Source: DATKJS01 sp050015275 (GTDB lineage Bacteria; Acidobacteriota; Aminicenantia; Aminicenantales; Saccharicenantaceae). Taken from it: a DNA stretch of 64,000 bases. Position 1 is the stretch's first letter. Each line of letters begins with the position of its first letter. The DNA lies in NCBI GenBank assembly GCA_050015275.1, contig JBEKBS010000002.1:1-64000 (forward strand), given 5' to 3'. Shown here piece by piece: positions 47,570-57,188 of the stretch. The position numbers were made by a program, and so were the translations under genes. The notes below the pieces were generated by a model. That model was not told the origin of the DNA, did not search any database, and saw nothing but the letters and a program-made list of their open reading frames with translations.

Positions 47570-49189
47570 ATGATCGCGACGCGCGGCTCCGGGTTCGACG
47601 TCATCCTCGTGAGCGGCGAGCCCTACGCCGACCACCCGCTCTCTCCGGTCGGGGTCATCGCCCGCGTCCTCGATGCGCGCGGCTACAGCGTCGGGGTCAT
47701 CGGATCCCCGGACTGGAAAGGCCGGGAGGATTTCCTCAAGCTCGGCCGGCCGCGCCTGTTCTTCGGCATCACTTCGGGCTCGATCGACAGCCTCCTCGTC
47801 AATTATTCGCCGCTCAAGCGGGCCCGGGCCCGGGACCGGAACGTTCCCTATATCGCCCGGATGCCCGACCGGGCGGTCATCGTCTACGCCAACAAGATCA
47901 GGGAGCTCCACCGCGGGGCGACCATCGTCCTCGGCGGGATCGAGGCCTCGCTCCGCCGCCTCGCCCACTACGATTACTGGGACGATGCGGTCCGGCGGTC
48001 GATCCTCCTCGACACCCGCGCGGATATCCTCGTTTACGGCCCGGGCGAGATCCAGGTCCTGAAGATCGCGAAAAGACTTGACCGCGGCGAGGGTCTGGCC
48101 GGGATCCCGGGGACCTGCGTCGTCCAGGATGAGCCGCCGGAGGGCGCCGAAACGATCCCGACCTTCGAGGATGTGAGCCGCGACAAGGACCTCTTCTGCG
48201 AGGCGCAGGGCCGCCTTTCCAACCGGCGCCTGCTCGCCCAGGGACACGCCAACCGGTTCGTCATCCAGTATCCCGCCCCCGAGTACAAGACGGGAGACCT
48301 CGACTGGATCTACGGATTGCCGTTCTCGCGCGCGATCCCGGACGGCTATCCCGAGCTCGGGATGGCCAGATTTTCGGTCGTGACCCACCGTGGCTGCGTC
48401 GGCCGCTGTTCCTTCTGTTCCCTGTCCCTCCACCAGGGCGACCGGGTCGTCTCCCGGAGCGAGGGATCCATCCTGGCGGAGATCGAGCGCCTGACCAGGC
48501 ATCCCGAGTTCAAGGGCTTCATCGACGACCTGGGCGGCCCCACGGCCAACATGTACGGCATGGATTGCGAAACCCCTTGCCGGGCCGGGGATTGCCTGGG
48601 TTGCGGCCGTCTTGCCCGGGACCACAAGTGGCTCATCGCCCTCATGCGGAAGGCCCGCCGGATCCCAGGGGTGAAGAAGATCTTCGTCCGGAGCGGCATC
48701 CGCTATGACCTGGCCCTGGAGAGCCGGGAGTATATCGAAGAGCTCTCGAAGCACCATATCTCGGGGCTCCTGAAGATCGCCCCCGAGCATGTTTCGGACA
48801 ATGTCCTCCGGCTGATGGGGAAGAGCGGCGGAGGCCGGCGGTCGCTCGAGGAGTTCCGGCGCGTCTTTGCGGAGATCAACAAGAAGGCCGGCCGGGGACG
48901 GTGGGCGAGCCCTCAGTATCTCAAGTATTACTTCATGGTGGCCCACCCGGGGACCTCGGAGAAGGAGGCGAAAGAGCTGGCCGCCTATCTCAAGGAACTG
49001 GAGAAAGACGGGGAGAAGCCGGTCGAGGGCGTCCAGATCTTCACCCCGACCCCGATGACCCGCTCGACCTGCATGTATCACACGGGGAAGGACCCGGCGA
49101 CCGGCGAGAGCGTCTATGTCCCGCGCCCTTACGCCGAAAAAAAGGCCCAGCGAAAAATGCTGGGCGGGACGGGGCGCGACACGGACTGA
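47570..49189 (+). CDS. YgiQ-family radical SAM protein
   Basis: 539 residues from the ATG at 47570. The N-terminal cobalamin-binding-like region has DVILVSGEPYADHPLSPVGV and ILVYGPGEIQVLKIAKRL. The radical SAM cluster motif is HRGCVGRCSFCSLSLHQGD (C-x3-C-x2-C). A second cysteine group, CETPCRAGDCLGCGRL, follows. The C-terminal region has PHL-like KIAPEHVSDNVLRLMGKSGG and EGVQIFTPTPMTRSTCMYHT. All match YgiQ/UPF0313; the biochemical role of that family is unknown. It is slightly shorter than many members at the C-terminus. Confidence 0.93.
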   Translation: MIATRGSGFDVILVSGEPYADHPLSPVGVIARVLDARGYSVGVIGSPDWKGREDFLKLGRPRLFFGITSGSIDSLLVNYSPLKRARARDRNVPYIARMPDRAVIVYANKIRELHRGATIVLGGIEASLRRLAHYDYWDDAVRRSILLDTRADILVYGPGEIQVLKIAKRLDRGEGLAGIPGTCVVQDEPPEGAETIPTFEDVSRDKDLFCEAQGRLSNRRLLAQGHANRFVIQYPAPEYKTGDLDWIYGLPFSRAIPDGYPELGMARFSVVTHRGCVGRCSFCSLSLHQGDRVVSRSEGSILAEIERLTRHPEFKGFIDDLGGPTANMYGMDCETPCRAGDCLGCGRLARDHKWLIALMRKARRIPGVKKIFVRSGIRYDLALESREYIEELSKHHISGLLKIAPEHVSDNVLRLMGKSGGGRRSLEEFRRVFAEINKKAGRGRWASPQYLKYYFMVAHPGTSEKEAKELAAYLKELEKDGEKPVEGVQIFTPTPMTRSTCMYHTGKDPATGESVYVPRPYAEKKAQRKMLGGTGRDTD

Positions 49190-49193
49190 TTCC

Positions 49194-50309
49194 TCAATAG
49201 ACGCATTCCCGCGCGGCCTCGGCGTAGGCGCGCAGGTTCTCGGGCGGCGTGTCGAAAAAATGGTCGCTCGCGGACAGGATGTACCCGCCTTCGCCACCGA
49301 CTTTCTCGAACAGCTTGTCGACCATGGCCCGGATGTCGGCCCTGGTCCCCGTCGTCAGGACGTTGAACTGGTCGAGCCCCCCGATGAGGGCCAGGCGGCC
49401 GGCGACCTTCTCCTTGAACTCCCAGGGCTCCTGGTTCCCGCCGATCGATGTCGGGGCCAGGGTCTCGGAAGCGTCGCAGCCGTTGGCCACGATCAGCTCC
49501 TCGATGCCCCGGGTCCCGCCGCAGGTGTGGTAGACGACGGTGAAACCGAGGGAGTGGAGGGCGTCGTGCGTCCGGCGGTCGTAGGGCAGGCAGAAATCCC
49601 GGTGAAGGGCCGGCGAAATGAGAGTCGAGGAAGCCGACCCGCCTCCCGTTTCGATGAGATCGAACCGGGCGCCCTTCATGGTCTCGATGAACCGGAGCTT
49701 TTTCCGGAGCAGGATCCCGAGGAGCTCGTGGACCCAGCCCGGGTCGTCCATGGCGCGGAGGATCAGCTCCTGGATGTCCATCAGACAGGCGGCGTGCTGC
49801 CAGCAGCCGGCTTGGTCGCCCCAGACAAAGCCCCGCAGGATGCCTCTGTCGCCGACCGTGTCGTACAGCCGGCTGACCGCGGCGGGTTCGAGGCTGGGGA
49901 CGGGCATGTACTTGTCGATGAGCCCGATGTCGTCGTCCCGCTTGATGAGGTACTCCGTGATCCAGGTCGTGGCCCGGTTGCCGGCCGAGGCGTACGTCAG
50001 CGTGCCTCCGGGCGTCCGGATCGTGTGACGGCAGATCCTGTTGTCGGGATCGGAGCTGAGGACTTCGACCTCGTCCCGCCAATCGGGCGTCGAAAACTTG
50101 GTGAACTCCGCATCCGTCAGCCAGAACTGGCCCATGTCCTGGAAAAACTGGATGGAAGCATCGAGGCCGAACATTTCGAACGCCTCGAGGTCCGTGATGC
50201 CGCCCAGATATGTGTCCAGGTGGAATCTCTGCCACTGGTGGACGGTCGCCGGCAGACGGTCGGGCTTCCCCCCGGCGAGCGCGCGGAGCATCCTCTCTTT
50301 CGAAGTCAT
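49194..50309 (-). CDS. Uroporphyrinogen decarboxylase-fold protein
   Basis: 371 residues from the ATG at 50307-50309. The opening MTSKERMLRALAGGKPDRLP is typical of URO-D-fold proteins of the MtaA/CmuA and corrinoid methyltransferase-linked type. True HemE has an FxRQAGR motif near the start; this protein reads VHQWQRF instead. Later segments VVYHTCGGTRGIEELI and LIGGLDQFNVLTTGTRADIR place the conserved His/Cys and the barrel end. It is therefore probably a methyltransferase rather than HemE. Substrate unknown. Confidence 0.82.
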   Translation of the reverse strand: MTSKERMLRALAGGKPDRLPATVHQWQRFHLDTYLGGITDLEAFEMFGLDASIQFFQDMGQFWLTDAEFTKFSTPDWRDEVEVLSSDPDNRICRHTIRTPGGTLTYASAGNRATTWITEYLIKRDDDIGLIDKYMPVPSLEPAAVSRLYDTVGDRGILRGFVWGDQAGCWQHAACLMDIQELILRAMDDPGWVHELLGILLRKKLRFIETMKGARFDLIETGGGSASSTLISPALHRDFCLPYDRRTHDALHSLGFTVVYHTCGGTRGIEELIVANGCDASETLAPTSIGGNQEPWEFKEKVAGRLALIGGLDQFNVLTTGTRADIRAMVDKLFEKVGGEGGYILSASDHFFDTPPENLRAYAEAARECVY

Positions 50310-50493
50310 CACGGAGATTATAGGAGGGGTTGGCCGGGAGTTCAACCTCTCGGGATATGGTCGTTTTCCGGCTTTCCTCTGGATTGCGTGGCCTCGACAA
50401 GGAAGGCGATGGGACGCCGGCCTCGAAACGCCTCGACGAGGACTTCAAAAACAACCGCCGTGCTGGTAAGATAGGAATCCGTTGTGCCGAACG

Positions 50494-51420
50494 ATGATAA
50501 GAAAATTCGCTTCGTGGCCGATCCTGGCCCTCCCGCTCGCCCTTGCTTCCGCCGCGCTCGCGGCCCCGGCCGGGCCGGGCGCCTTCGCCCCCCTCCAATA
50601 CGTGATCCCCCAGGCGGCGGCCGGGGAGCCGATGGACGCGAAATGGGCGGAGCTCGAAAAGGACATCCTGAGGAGCCTCCGGGATTTTCAGGGGACGCTC
50701 GGCTTCGTCATCAAGGACCTCCAGACAGGCCGGACCATGGCCCGGAACCAGGACCGATCGTTCCCGTCGGCGAGCATGGTCAAGGTCCCGATCATGGCCG
50801 CCTGCCTCAAGGCGGTCGAGGAGGGCCGGATCTCCCTGGAGGAAGCCCTGACCCTGAAAAGGACGGACAAAGTCCGGGGCTCGGGAATCCTCCGGGCGGC
50901 GCCGGCCGGAACGCCGGTCACGATCGAGAAGCTCCTCGAGCTCATGATCACCGACAGCGACAACACCGCGGCCAACATGCTCATCGACCTCCTCGGGTTC
51001 GATTATCTCGGCAGCACCTTCCGGGAGTTCGGGCTCGAGCGGACGAACTTGTCGCGGAAGATGATGGACTTCCGGTCGCGGGCCAGGGGGATCGAGAATT
51101 ATACGACGCCGCGCGAGATGGCGGACATCCTGGAAAAGATGTACCGCCTGAGCTGCGTCAGCCCGCAGGCCTCGGAGAAGTGCCTGACGGTCCTCAAGGA
51201 ACAGAAGGTCAACGACCGGATCCCCCGGTACCTTCCCCGCAAGACCCCCGTCGCCCACAAGACCGGCCTCGAGAACAAGGTCTGCCACGACGCCGGGATC
51301 ATCTTCACCGGGCGGGGGGACGTCCTGGTCTGCGTCCTGACCGAGGGGGACACGGGCGCCGTCATCGCCAAGCGGATGATCGCCCGGATCGCCTTGCGCG
51401 TTTACAAGCTCTATAAGTGA
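50494..51420 (+). CDS. Class A beta-lactamase-fold serine hydrolase lacking the Glu166 equivalent
   Basis: 308 residues from the ATG at 50494, which begins a signal peptide (FASWPILALPLALASAALA). The three active-site motifs are present: S94-M-V-K97, S155-D156-N157 in TDSDNTAAN, and K256-T257-G258. The omega-loop region expected to hold the deacylating glutamate reads RKMMDFRSRARGIENYTT, with no ExxxN motif in place. It may therefore bind penicillins without turning them over, or be a peptidoglycan-active or ester-cleaving enzyme. The adjacent arsenic genes seem unrelated. Confidence 0.85.
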   Translation: MIRKFASWPILALPLALASAALAAPAGPGAFAPLQYVIPQAAAGEPMDAKWAELEKDILRSLRDFQGTLGFVIKDLQTGRTMARNQDRSFPSASMVKVPIMAACLKAVEEGRISLEEALTLKRTDKVRGSGILRAAPAGTPVTIEKLLELMITDSDNTAANMLIDLLGFDYLGSTFREFGLERTNLSRKMMDFRSRARGIENYTTPREMADILEKMYRLSCVSPQASEKCLTVLKEQKVNDRIPRYLPRKTPVAHKTGLENKVCHDAGIIFTGRGDVLVCVLTEGDTGAVIAKRMIARIALRVYKLYK

Positions 51421-51447
51421 CGGGATAAAGACCGGAGGAGTGATCCT

Positions 51448-51882
51448 ATGGAGAAGAAGAGCGTCTTGTTCATCTGCGTCCACAACTCGGCCCGATCCCA
51501 GATGGCCGAGGGCCTGGTCAACGCCCTTTATGGGGACGGGTTCCAGGCCTCGAGCGGCGGGACGGAGGCCACGCGGGTCCATCCTGCGGCGATCAAAGCC
51601 ATGGCCGAGGTCGGGATCGACATTTCCGGTCATCGTTCGAAGAGCATCGACGAGTTCATGGACCAGCGGTTCGATTATGTGGTCATGGTCTGCGACGATT
51701 CCCAGCCGGATTGCCCCTTCTTCCCCGGCGGGAAGGAGTACATCCACCATGCCTTCGATGACCCGGCGGCCTGCAAGGGAACGGACGAGGAAGTCCTGAG
51801 CTGTTTCCGCCGCAGCCGCGACGAAATCCGGCGCTGGCTCGAAGAGATTTTTATCAAGAAGGAAGAGAGAGCCGATCGATGA
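51448..51882 (+). CDS. arsC: Arsenate reductase, thioredoxin-coupled type
   Basis: 144 residues with a low-molecular-weight phosphatase fold. The P-loop is C10-VHNSA-R16 and the two further redox cysteines are Cys82 and Cys89 in VCDDSQPDCPFF. These positions match the Staphylococcus-type ArsC, which passes electrons through Cys10-Cys82-Cys89 to thioredoxin. It reduces arsenate to arsenite in the cytoplasm. It overlaps the acr3 gene by 4 bases. Confidence 0.94.
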   Translation: MEKKSVLFICVHNSARSQMAEGLVNALYGDGFQASSGGTEATRVHPAAIKAMAEVGIDISGHRSKSIDEFMDQRFDYVVMVCDDSQPDCPFFPGGKEYIHHAFDDPAACKGTDEEVLSCFRRSRDEIRRWLEEIFIKKEERADR

Positions 51883-52937
51883 CACCCGGGAACGCGAGAC
51901 TCAAGTTTCTCGACCGCTACCTGACGCTCTGGATATTCCTGGCGATGGCCTTCGGGGTGGGGCTGGGCTACTTCTGGCCGGCCGTCGTCGGATTCATCAA
52001 CCGATTCCAGTCGGGGACGACGAACGTCCCGATCGCGGTCGGCCTCATCCTGATGATGTACCCGCCGCTGGCGAAAGTGAAGTACGAAGAGCTCGGCGAC
52101 GTTTTCAAGAATACCAAGGTCCTCCTCCTGTCGCTTGTCCAGAACTGGGTCATCGGGCCGCTCCTGATGTTCGCCCTGGCCGTCCTCTTTCTCCGCGACA
52201 AGCCCGAATACATGTATGGTCTGATCATGATCGGCTTGGCCCGCTGCATCGCCATGGTCATCGTCTGGAACGAGCTGGCGAAGGGTGATACGGAATATGC
52301 TGCCGGCCTTGTGGCCTTCAATTCGATCTTCCAGGTCCTGTTCTTCTCGGTCTACGCCTACATTTTCATCACCGTCTTCCCGACCTGGCTCGGGCTCAAG
52401 GGGACGGTCGTCAACGTCACCATCGGGCAGATCGCGAGGAGCGTCTTCATCTACCTGGGCATCCCGTTCCTGGCCGGCCTCCTGACCCGCTTCAGCTTGC
52501 TCAAGCTCAAGGGCCGGACGTGGTACGAAACGAAGTTCATCCCGCGCATCAGCCCGGTCACGCTGGTCGCCCTCCTCTTCACGATCGTCGTCATGTTCTC
52601 GCTCAAGGGCGAATTCATCGTCAAGATCCCCCTCGACGTCCTGCGGATCGCCGCGCCGCTCCTTATCTACTTCGTCGTCATGTTCCTCGTCTCGTTCTTC
52701 CTCAGCCGGAAGGCGGGCGCGGACTATCCCAAGGCTGCGACGCTGTCGTTCACGGCGGCCAGCAACAACTTCGAGCTGGCCATCGCCGTGGCCGTGGCCG
52801 TCTTCGGCATCAATTCGGGGGAGGCCTTTGCCGCCGTCATCGGGCCGCTCGTCGAGGTCCCGGTCATGATCGGCCTGGTCAACGTGGCGCTTCATTTCAA
52901 ACGGAAATATTTCAACTCGACCCAAGTCCAGGGATAA
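51879..52937 (+). CDS. acr3: Arsenite efflux permease, ACR3 family
   Basis: 352 residues with ten membrane helices. Family segments include NVPIAVGLILMMYPPLAKVK, RCIAMVIVWNELAKGDTEYA with the conserved region just after the helix 4 position (ACR3 proteins have a functional Cys nearby; here Cys is in LARCIAMV), and FTAASNNFELAIAVAVAVFG. It exports arsenite produced by the co-translated ArsC. No arsR-type repressor is encoded in the window. Confidence 0.94.
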   Translation: MTPGNARLKFLDRYLTLWIFLAMAFGVGLGYFWPAVVGFINRFQSGTTNVPIAVGLILMMYPPLAKVKYEELGDVFKNTKVLLLSLVQNWVIGPLLMFALAVLFLRDKPEYMYGLIMIGLARCIAMVIVWNELAKGDTEYAAGLVAFNSIFQVLFFSVYAYIFITVFPTWLGLKGTVVNVTIGQIARSVFIYLGIPFLAGLLTRFSLLKLKGRTWYETKFIPRISPVTLVALLFTIVVMFSLKGEFIVKIPLDVLRIAAPLLIYFVVMFLVSFFLSRKAGADYPKAATLSFTAASNNFELAIAVAVAVFGINSGEAFAAVIGPLVEVPVMIGLVNVALHFKRKYFNSTQVQG

Positions 52938-53007
52938 GCACCTTCTTGCCTTTGATCATTACGGTGACGCAATACCCTGCCCCGGATCCCGTCGCGCATC
53001 ATGGATT

Positions 53008-53036
53008 TTGATTTCATCGAGCACCTGGATTAAAAT
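53008..53036 (+). promoter_or_regulatory. Sigma-70 promoter of the SDR gene
   Basis: TTGATT (53008-53013), 17 bases, TAAAAT (53031-53036). The leader of about 24 bases contains the GGGGAGG ribosome site. Confidence 0.7.
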
Positions 53037-53065
53037 TCTCCCTTCATGACGGGGAGGCCATGGGC

Positions 53066-53944
53066 ATGACGATGCGGCGCGTCGATAAACGTCTGGCGAA
53101 CGGAGAAGGGGTTCTTATCACGGGATGTTCTTCGGGCATCGGGCGGCACGCGGCCCTGGCCCTGGCCGGGCAGGGGTTCACGGTGTTCGCGACGGTTCGG
53201 AGGGAGGCCGACGCCGAATCTCTTCGCGACTTGAACATTCCCGGGCTGGTGCTCGTCCGTCCCGTCGATCTCGCCGATCCGGAGGACGCCTCTCAAGCGG
53301 CCGCGTTCGTCGCCGCTGAGCTGGCGCGGAGAGGCAAGAACGGCCTCTACGCCCTTATCAACAACGCCGGGGCGGGCCGGCCGATGCCCGTGGAGCTTCT
53401 GCCGTTGGCCGAATTCCACACGGAGCTCCGGGCGCGCGTGCTCGGTTCTGTCGCGCTTGTCCAGGCCCTCCTGCCCCTCTTGCGCCGGGCGGGAGGACGG
53501 ATCGTTTGGATCATGACGCCTGCGCTCATTCCCACGCCATACGTGGCGGCCATCCATGCTTGCGATTTTGCGGTCAACTGCGTCGCTCGAACGCTCGACA
53601 TCGAGCTCAAGCCCTGGCGTATTCCGAACATCATGATCCGCTGCGGGGGGATCAGGACGCCGGCAGGATTGAGGACCGTGTCGGACGTCGAAGCCGTCCT
53701 CCGGGACGGACCTCCGGACCGCGTTTCCCTTTACGAGGGGGCGCTCCGGAAATGGGCGGAAGACATGGCCGCGTTCAATGAAAAGCGGACGGAAGCCGCG
53801 AAGGTTGCCGAGGTCATCGTTCGGGCCGTCACGGCCAAGAAACCCAAGCGGCGCTACTCGATCGGCCACATGGCAAAAGCCGCCGCCCTGCTGGAATCCC
53901 TGCCGCAGCCCGTGGCCGACCGGATCCTGAGAAGGCGCTTCTGA
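53066..53944 (+). CDS. Short-chain dehydrogenase-fold protein with altered catalytic site
   Basis: 292 residues from the ATG at 53066, which is correctly spaced from GGGGAGG; the ATG at 53060 is too close. The cofactor loop LITGCSSGIGRHAALALA and the NNAG motif (ALINNAGAGRP) are intact. Where the catalytic YxxxK should be, the aligned segment reads PYVAAIHACDFAVNC, giving Ile and Asp instead of Tyr and Lys, and the catalytic Ser position is also unclear (MTPALIPTPY). It probably binds NAD(P) but may not be a normal dehydrogenase. It stands alone with its own promoter. Confidence 0.83.
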   Translation: MTMRRVDKRLANGEGVLITGCSSGIGRHAALALAGQGFTVFATVRREADAESLRDLNIPGLVLVRPVDLADPEDASQAAAFVAAELARRGKNGLYALINNAGAGRPMPVELLPLAEFHTELRARVLGSVALVQALLPLLRRAGGRIVWIMTPALIPTPYVAAIHACDFAVNCVARTLDIELKPWRIPNIMIRCGGIRTPAGLRTVSDVEAVLRDGPPDRVSLYEGALRKWAEDMAAFNEKRTEAAKVAEVIVRAVTAKKPKRRYSIGHMAKAAALLESLPQPVADRILRRRF

Positions 53945-54023
53945 ACCGGGATAAGCCCTGCGGGAAACGGAAGGTCATGCGTGGCGGACTCTGACAACTG
54001 GGGCCTGGGGAAAGGAGGGGATC

Positions 54024-54521
54024 ATGGTGATACGGCATGTGCTCACACACGGCCTGATCTTCGCGGTTAGCGCGAACGCCTATCTCTTTCTGGTCATGAT
54101 CTCGACCACCCCACGTGTCTGGGGCTACACCGACTATCCGAAGGCGATAAAAAACAAGGTGCCCGCGCAAACACGAGGGGAGAAACTGAAGGCCCTGCTC
54201 ATCGGGCTGCCTTGGCTCATCTTTATTTTAGGATTTCCCTTGTTTTCGACATATTCACTCAAGTCCAAGCTGGGACATGAGATCCCTTTCTGGACCGCTT
54301 TTCTCAATGTGTTCGTCATGATTCTGCTGGTTACGATCGGAGATATGGTCATCCTGGACTGGATCGTTGTCAGCAAGATCACTCCCCGATTCGTGGTCAT
54401 CCCGGGCTCCGAGAAGGCGGATTATAAGGATTTCTCACAACATTTTAGAGCCCACGCCAAGGCGGCGGTCGGGCTGGTTCTCGTCGCTCTCATCATGGCG
54501 GCGATCGTATCGCATTTCTGA
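54024..54521 (+). CDS. Four-helix membrane protein of unknown function
   Basis: 165 residues from an ATG with AAGGAGGGG upstream. Four hydrophobic segments are visible: LIFAVSANAYLFLVMI, LPWLIFILGFPLFSTY, FLNVFVMILLVTIGDMVILD and AVGLVLVALIMAAIVSHF. There are charged stretches between helices 1-2 and 3-4. No conserved motif is recognised. By eye it is somewhat more AT-rich than the flanking genes. Confidence 0.7.
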   Translation: MVIRHVLTHGLIFAVSANAYLFLVMISTTPRVWGYTDYPKAIKNKVPAQTRGEKLKALLIGLPWLIFILGFPLFSTYSLKSKLGHEIPFWTAFLNVFVMILLVTIGDMVILDWIVVSKITPRFVVIPGSEKADYKDFSQHFRAHAKAAVGLVLVALIMAAIVSHF

Positions 54522-54651
54522 CGGCGCGCTGCCGAATTCAACTTGAGCCCTGGCATTTTCGTCAACGGAGGTCAGCGGGAGGAACATCCTGCGCTCCCGA
54601 AATCCTTTCGTCCCGAGTTTCGGAATGGCCTCCCGGTCATGAGGAGAGGCC

Positions 54652-54681
54652 TTGATGACACGGCCGGAAAAACGCTATGAT
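54652..54681 (+). promoter_or_regulatory. Sigma-70-like promoter of murJ
   Basis: TTGATG (54652-54657), 18 bases, TATGAT (54676-54681; 5/6), about 23 bases before the ATG at 54705. Confidence 0.55.
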
Positions 54682-54704
54682 AGGCCGACATCCGAGGTAA
54701 GGTC

Positions 54705-56267
<1,563 letters not shown>

Positions 56268-56407
56268 TAATTTGGTGACAGTCAACGAATTACCGAATTA
56301 GCCTGGTCGCAGCGATTTGCTGAGATAGAACGGATCGCCTAAGCGTTCCGGACTTCGGTGGCAAGTTGTGCGCGACGGAATAAACAGCGAATCAAGGAGG
56401 CCCGGAC

Positions 56408-57064
56408 ATGGTCAAGAAGTTTAACGAGGAAGCCAATAGGGCTCTTGACGAAGTTATCGAGGCGCGCCGGTCGATCCGGGCTTTCGCCGGAGAGGCCCCG
56501 CCGAAGATGGCCGTGGAGCAGCTTCTGAAAGCCGGCTCCCTGGCGCCGTATGCGGGACTCGCCCTGGCCGGCCGGGCCGATTTCCGGCGGTTCTTTGTCT
56601 TCGAGAGAGGGACGCCGGCCCGGCATGAGGCCGCCCGGCTCGTTCAGCTCCGGGCCCGGAAGGCGCTCGAGAAAATGCTCCAGGCCCGCGGCGGCGCGCC
56701 CGACGAGCGGGACCGGGATTACGCATACCTCGGCAGGCTGAAGATGCTCGCGGAGAACGGCCACCCGTCCCTGGCCACGGCGCCGTATTATATCGTGGTC
56801 GCCGAATACCAGGGCTTTCCGCCTTCCGGGCTCCAGTCCCTGGCCCATGTTCTTCAGAACATGTGGCTCAAGGCCACGGCACTCGGGTTGGCCTTTCAAC
56901 TGATCAGCGTCACGGGAGCCATGGCCGAGGACGAGGCGTTCGCGCGTCTCCTCGGGTTGCCTTTCGGCGCGTACGTCATGGATGGCTGCGCCGTCGGCAT
57001 CCCGGACGCCGATCCGCCCCGGGCGCCGCGCCCGGACATGAGCTCCGCCATCAAATGGTTATGA
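56408..57064 (+). CDS. Nitroreductase-family flavoprotein
   Basis: 218 residues from an ATG with AGGAGG 7 bases upstream. The FMN-binding start VIEARRSIRAFAGEAPPKMA and the region LQSLAHVLQNMWLKATALGL (the helix that packs on FMN) are characteristic, as is the C-terminal GCAVGIPDADPPRAPRP. The substrate is unknown; members reduce nitro compounds, flavins or quinones, or act in dehalogenation. The insert around 70-95 is longer than in minimal nitroreductases. Confidence 0.83.
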   Translation: MVKKFNEEANRALDEVIEARRSIRAFAGEAPPKMAVEQLLKAGSLAPYAGLALAGRADFRRFFVFERGTPARHEAARLVQLRARKALEKMLQARGGAPDERDRDYAYLGRLKMLAENGHPSLATAPYYIVVAEYQGFPPSGLQSLAHVLQNMWLKATALGLAFQLISVTGAMAEDEAFARLLGLPFGAYVMDGCAVGIPDADPPRAPRPDMSSAIKWL

Positions 57065-57122
57065 CGCGCGGACTCCCGGGGCAGCCGTCCCTGCTCCGAA
57101 TGACAACCCGCGATCGGAAGGA

Positions 57123-57151
57123 TTGAAAAGGGGCCCCGGCCGGGCTAGAAT
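57123..57151 (+). promoter_or_regulatory. Sigma-70 promoter of the dipeptide epimerase gene
   Basis: TTGAAA (57123-57128), 17 bases, TAGAAT (57146-57151), each 5/6 to consensus. It shows that the ATG at 57123 upstream cannot be the start of the gene. Confidence 0.7.
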
Positions 57152-57188
57152 GATGGGACCTTCCGGGGCGATCGAGAAAGGAGGCGCG

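Noticed and set aside
49194..50309. Annotation as HemE (uroporphyrinogen decarboxylase)
   Set aside because: The FxRQAGR motif of HemE near the N-terminus is absent; the protein fits the methyltransferase-associated branch of the fold better.
49129..51885. A 918-codon open frame on the minus strand across the URO-D, beta-lactamase-fold and arsC genes
   Set aside because: It lies antisense over three well-supported genes, has low-complexity Arg/Pro/Asp/Gly composition typical of GC-rich shadow frames, and shows no domain.
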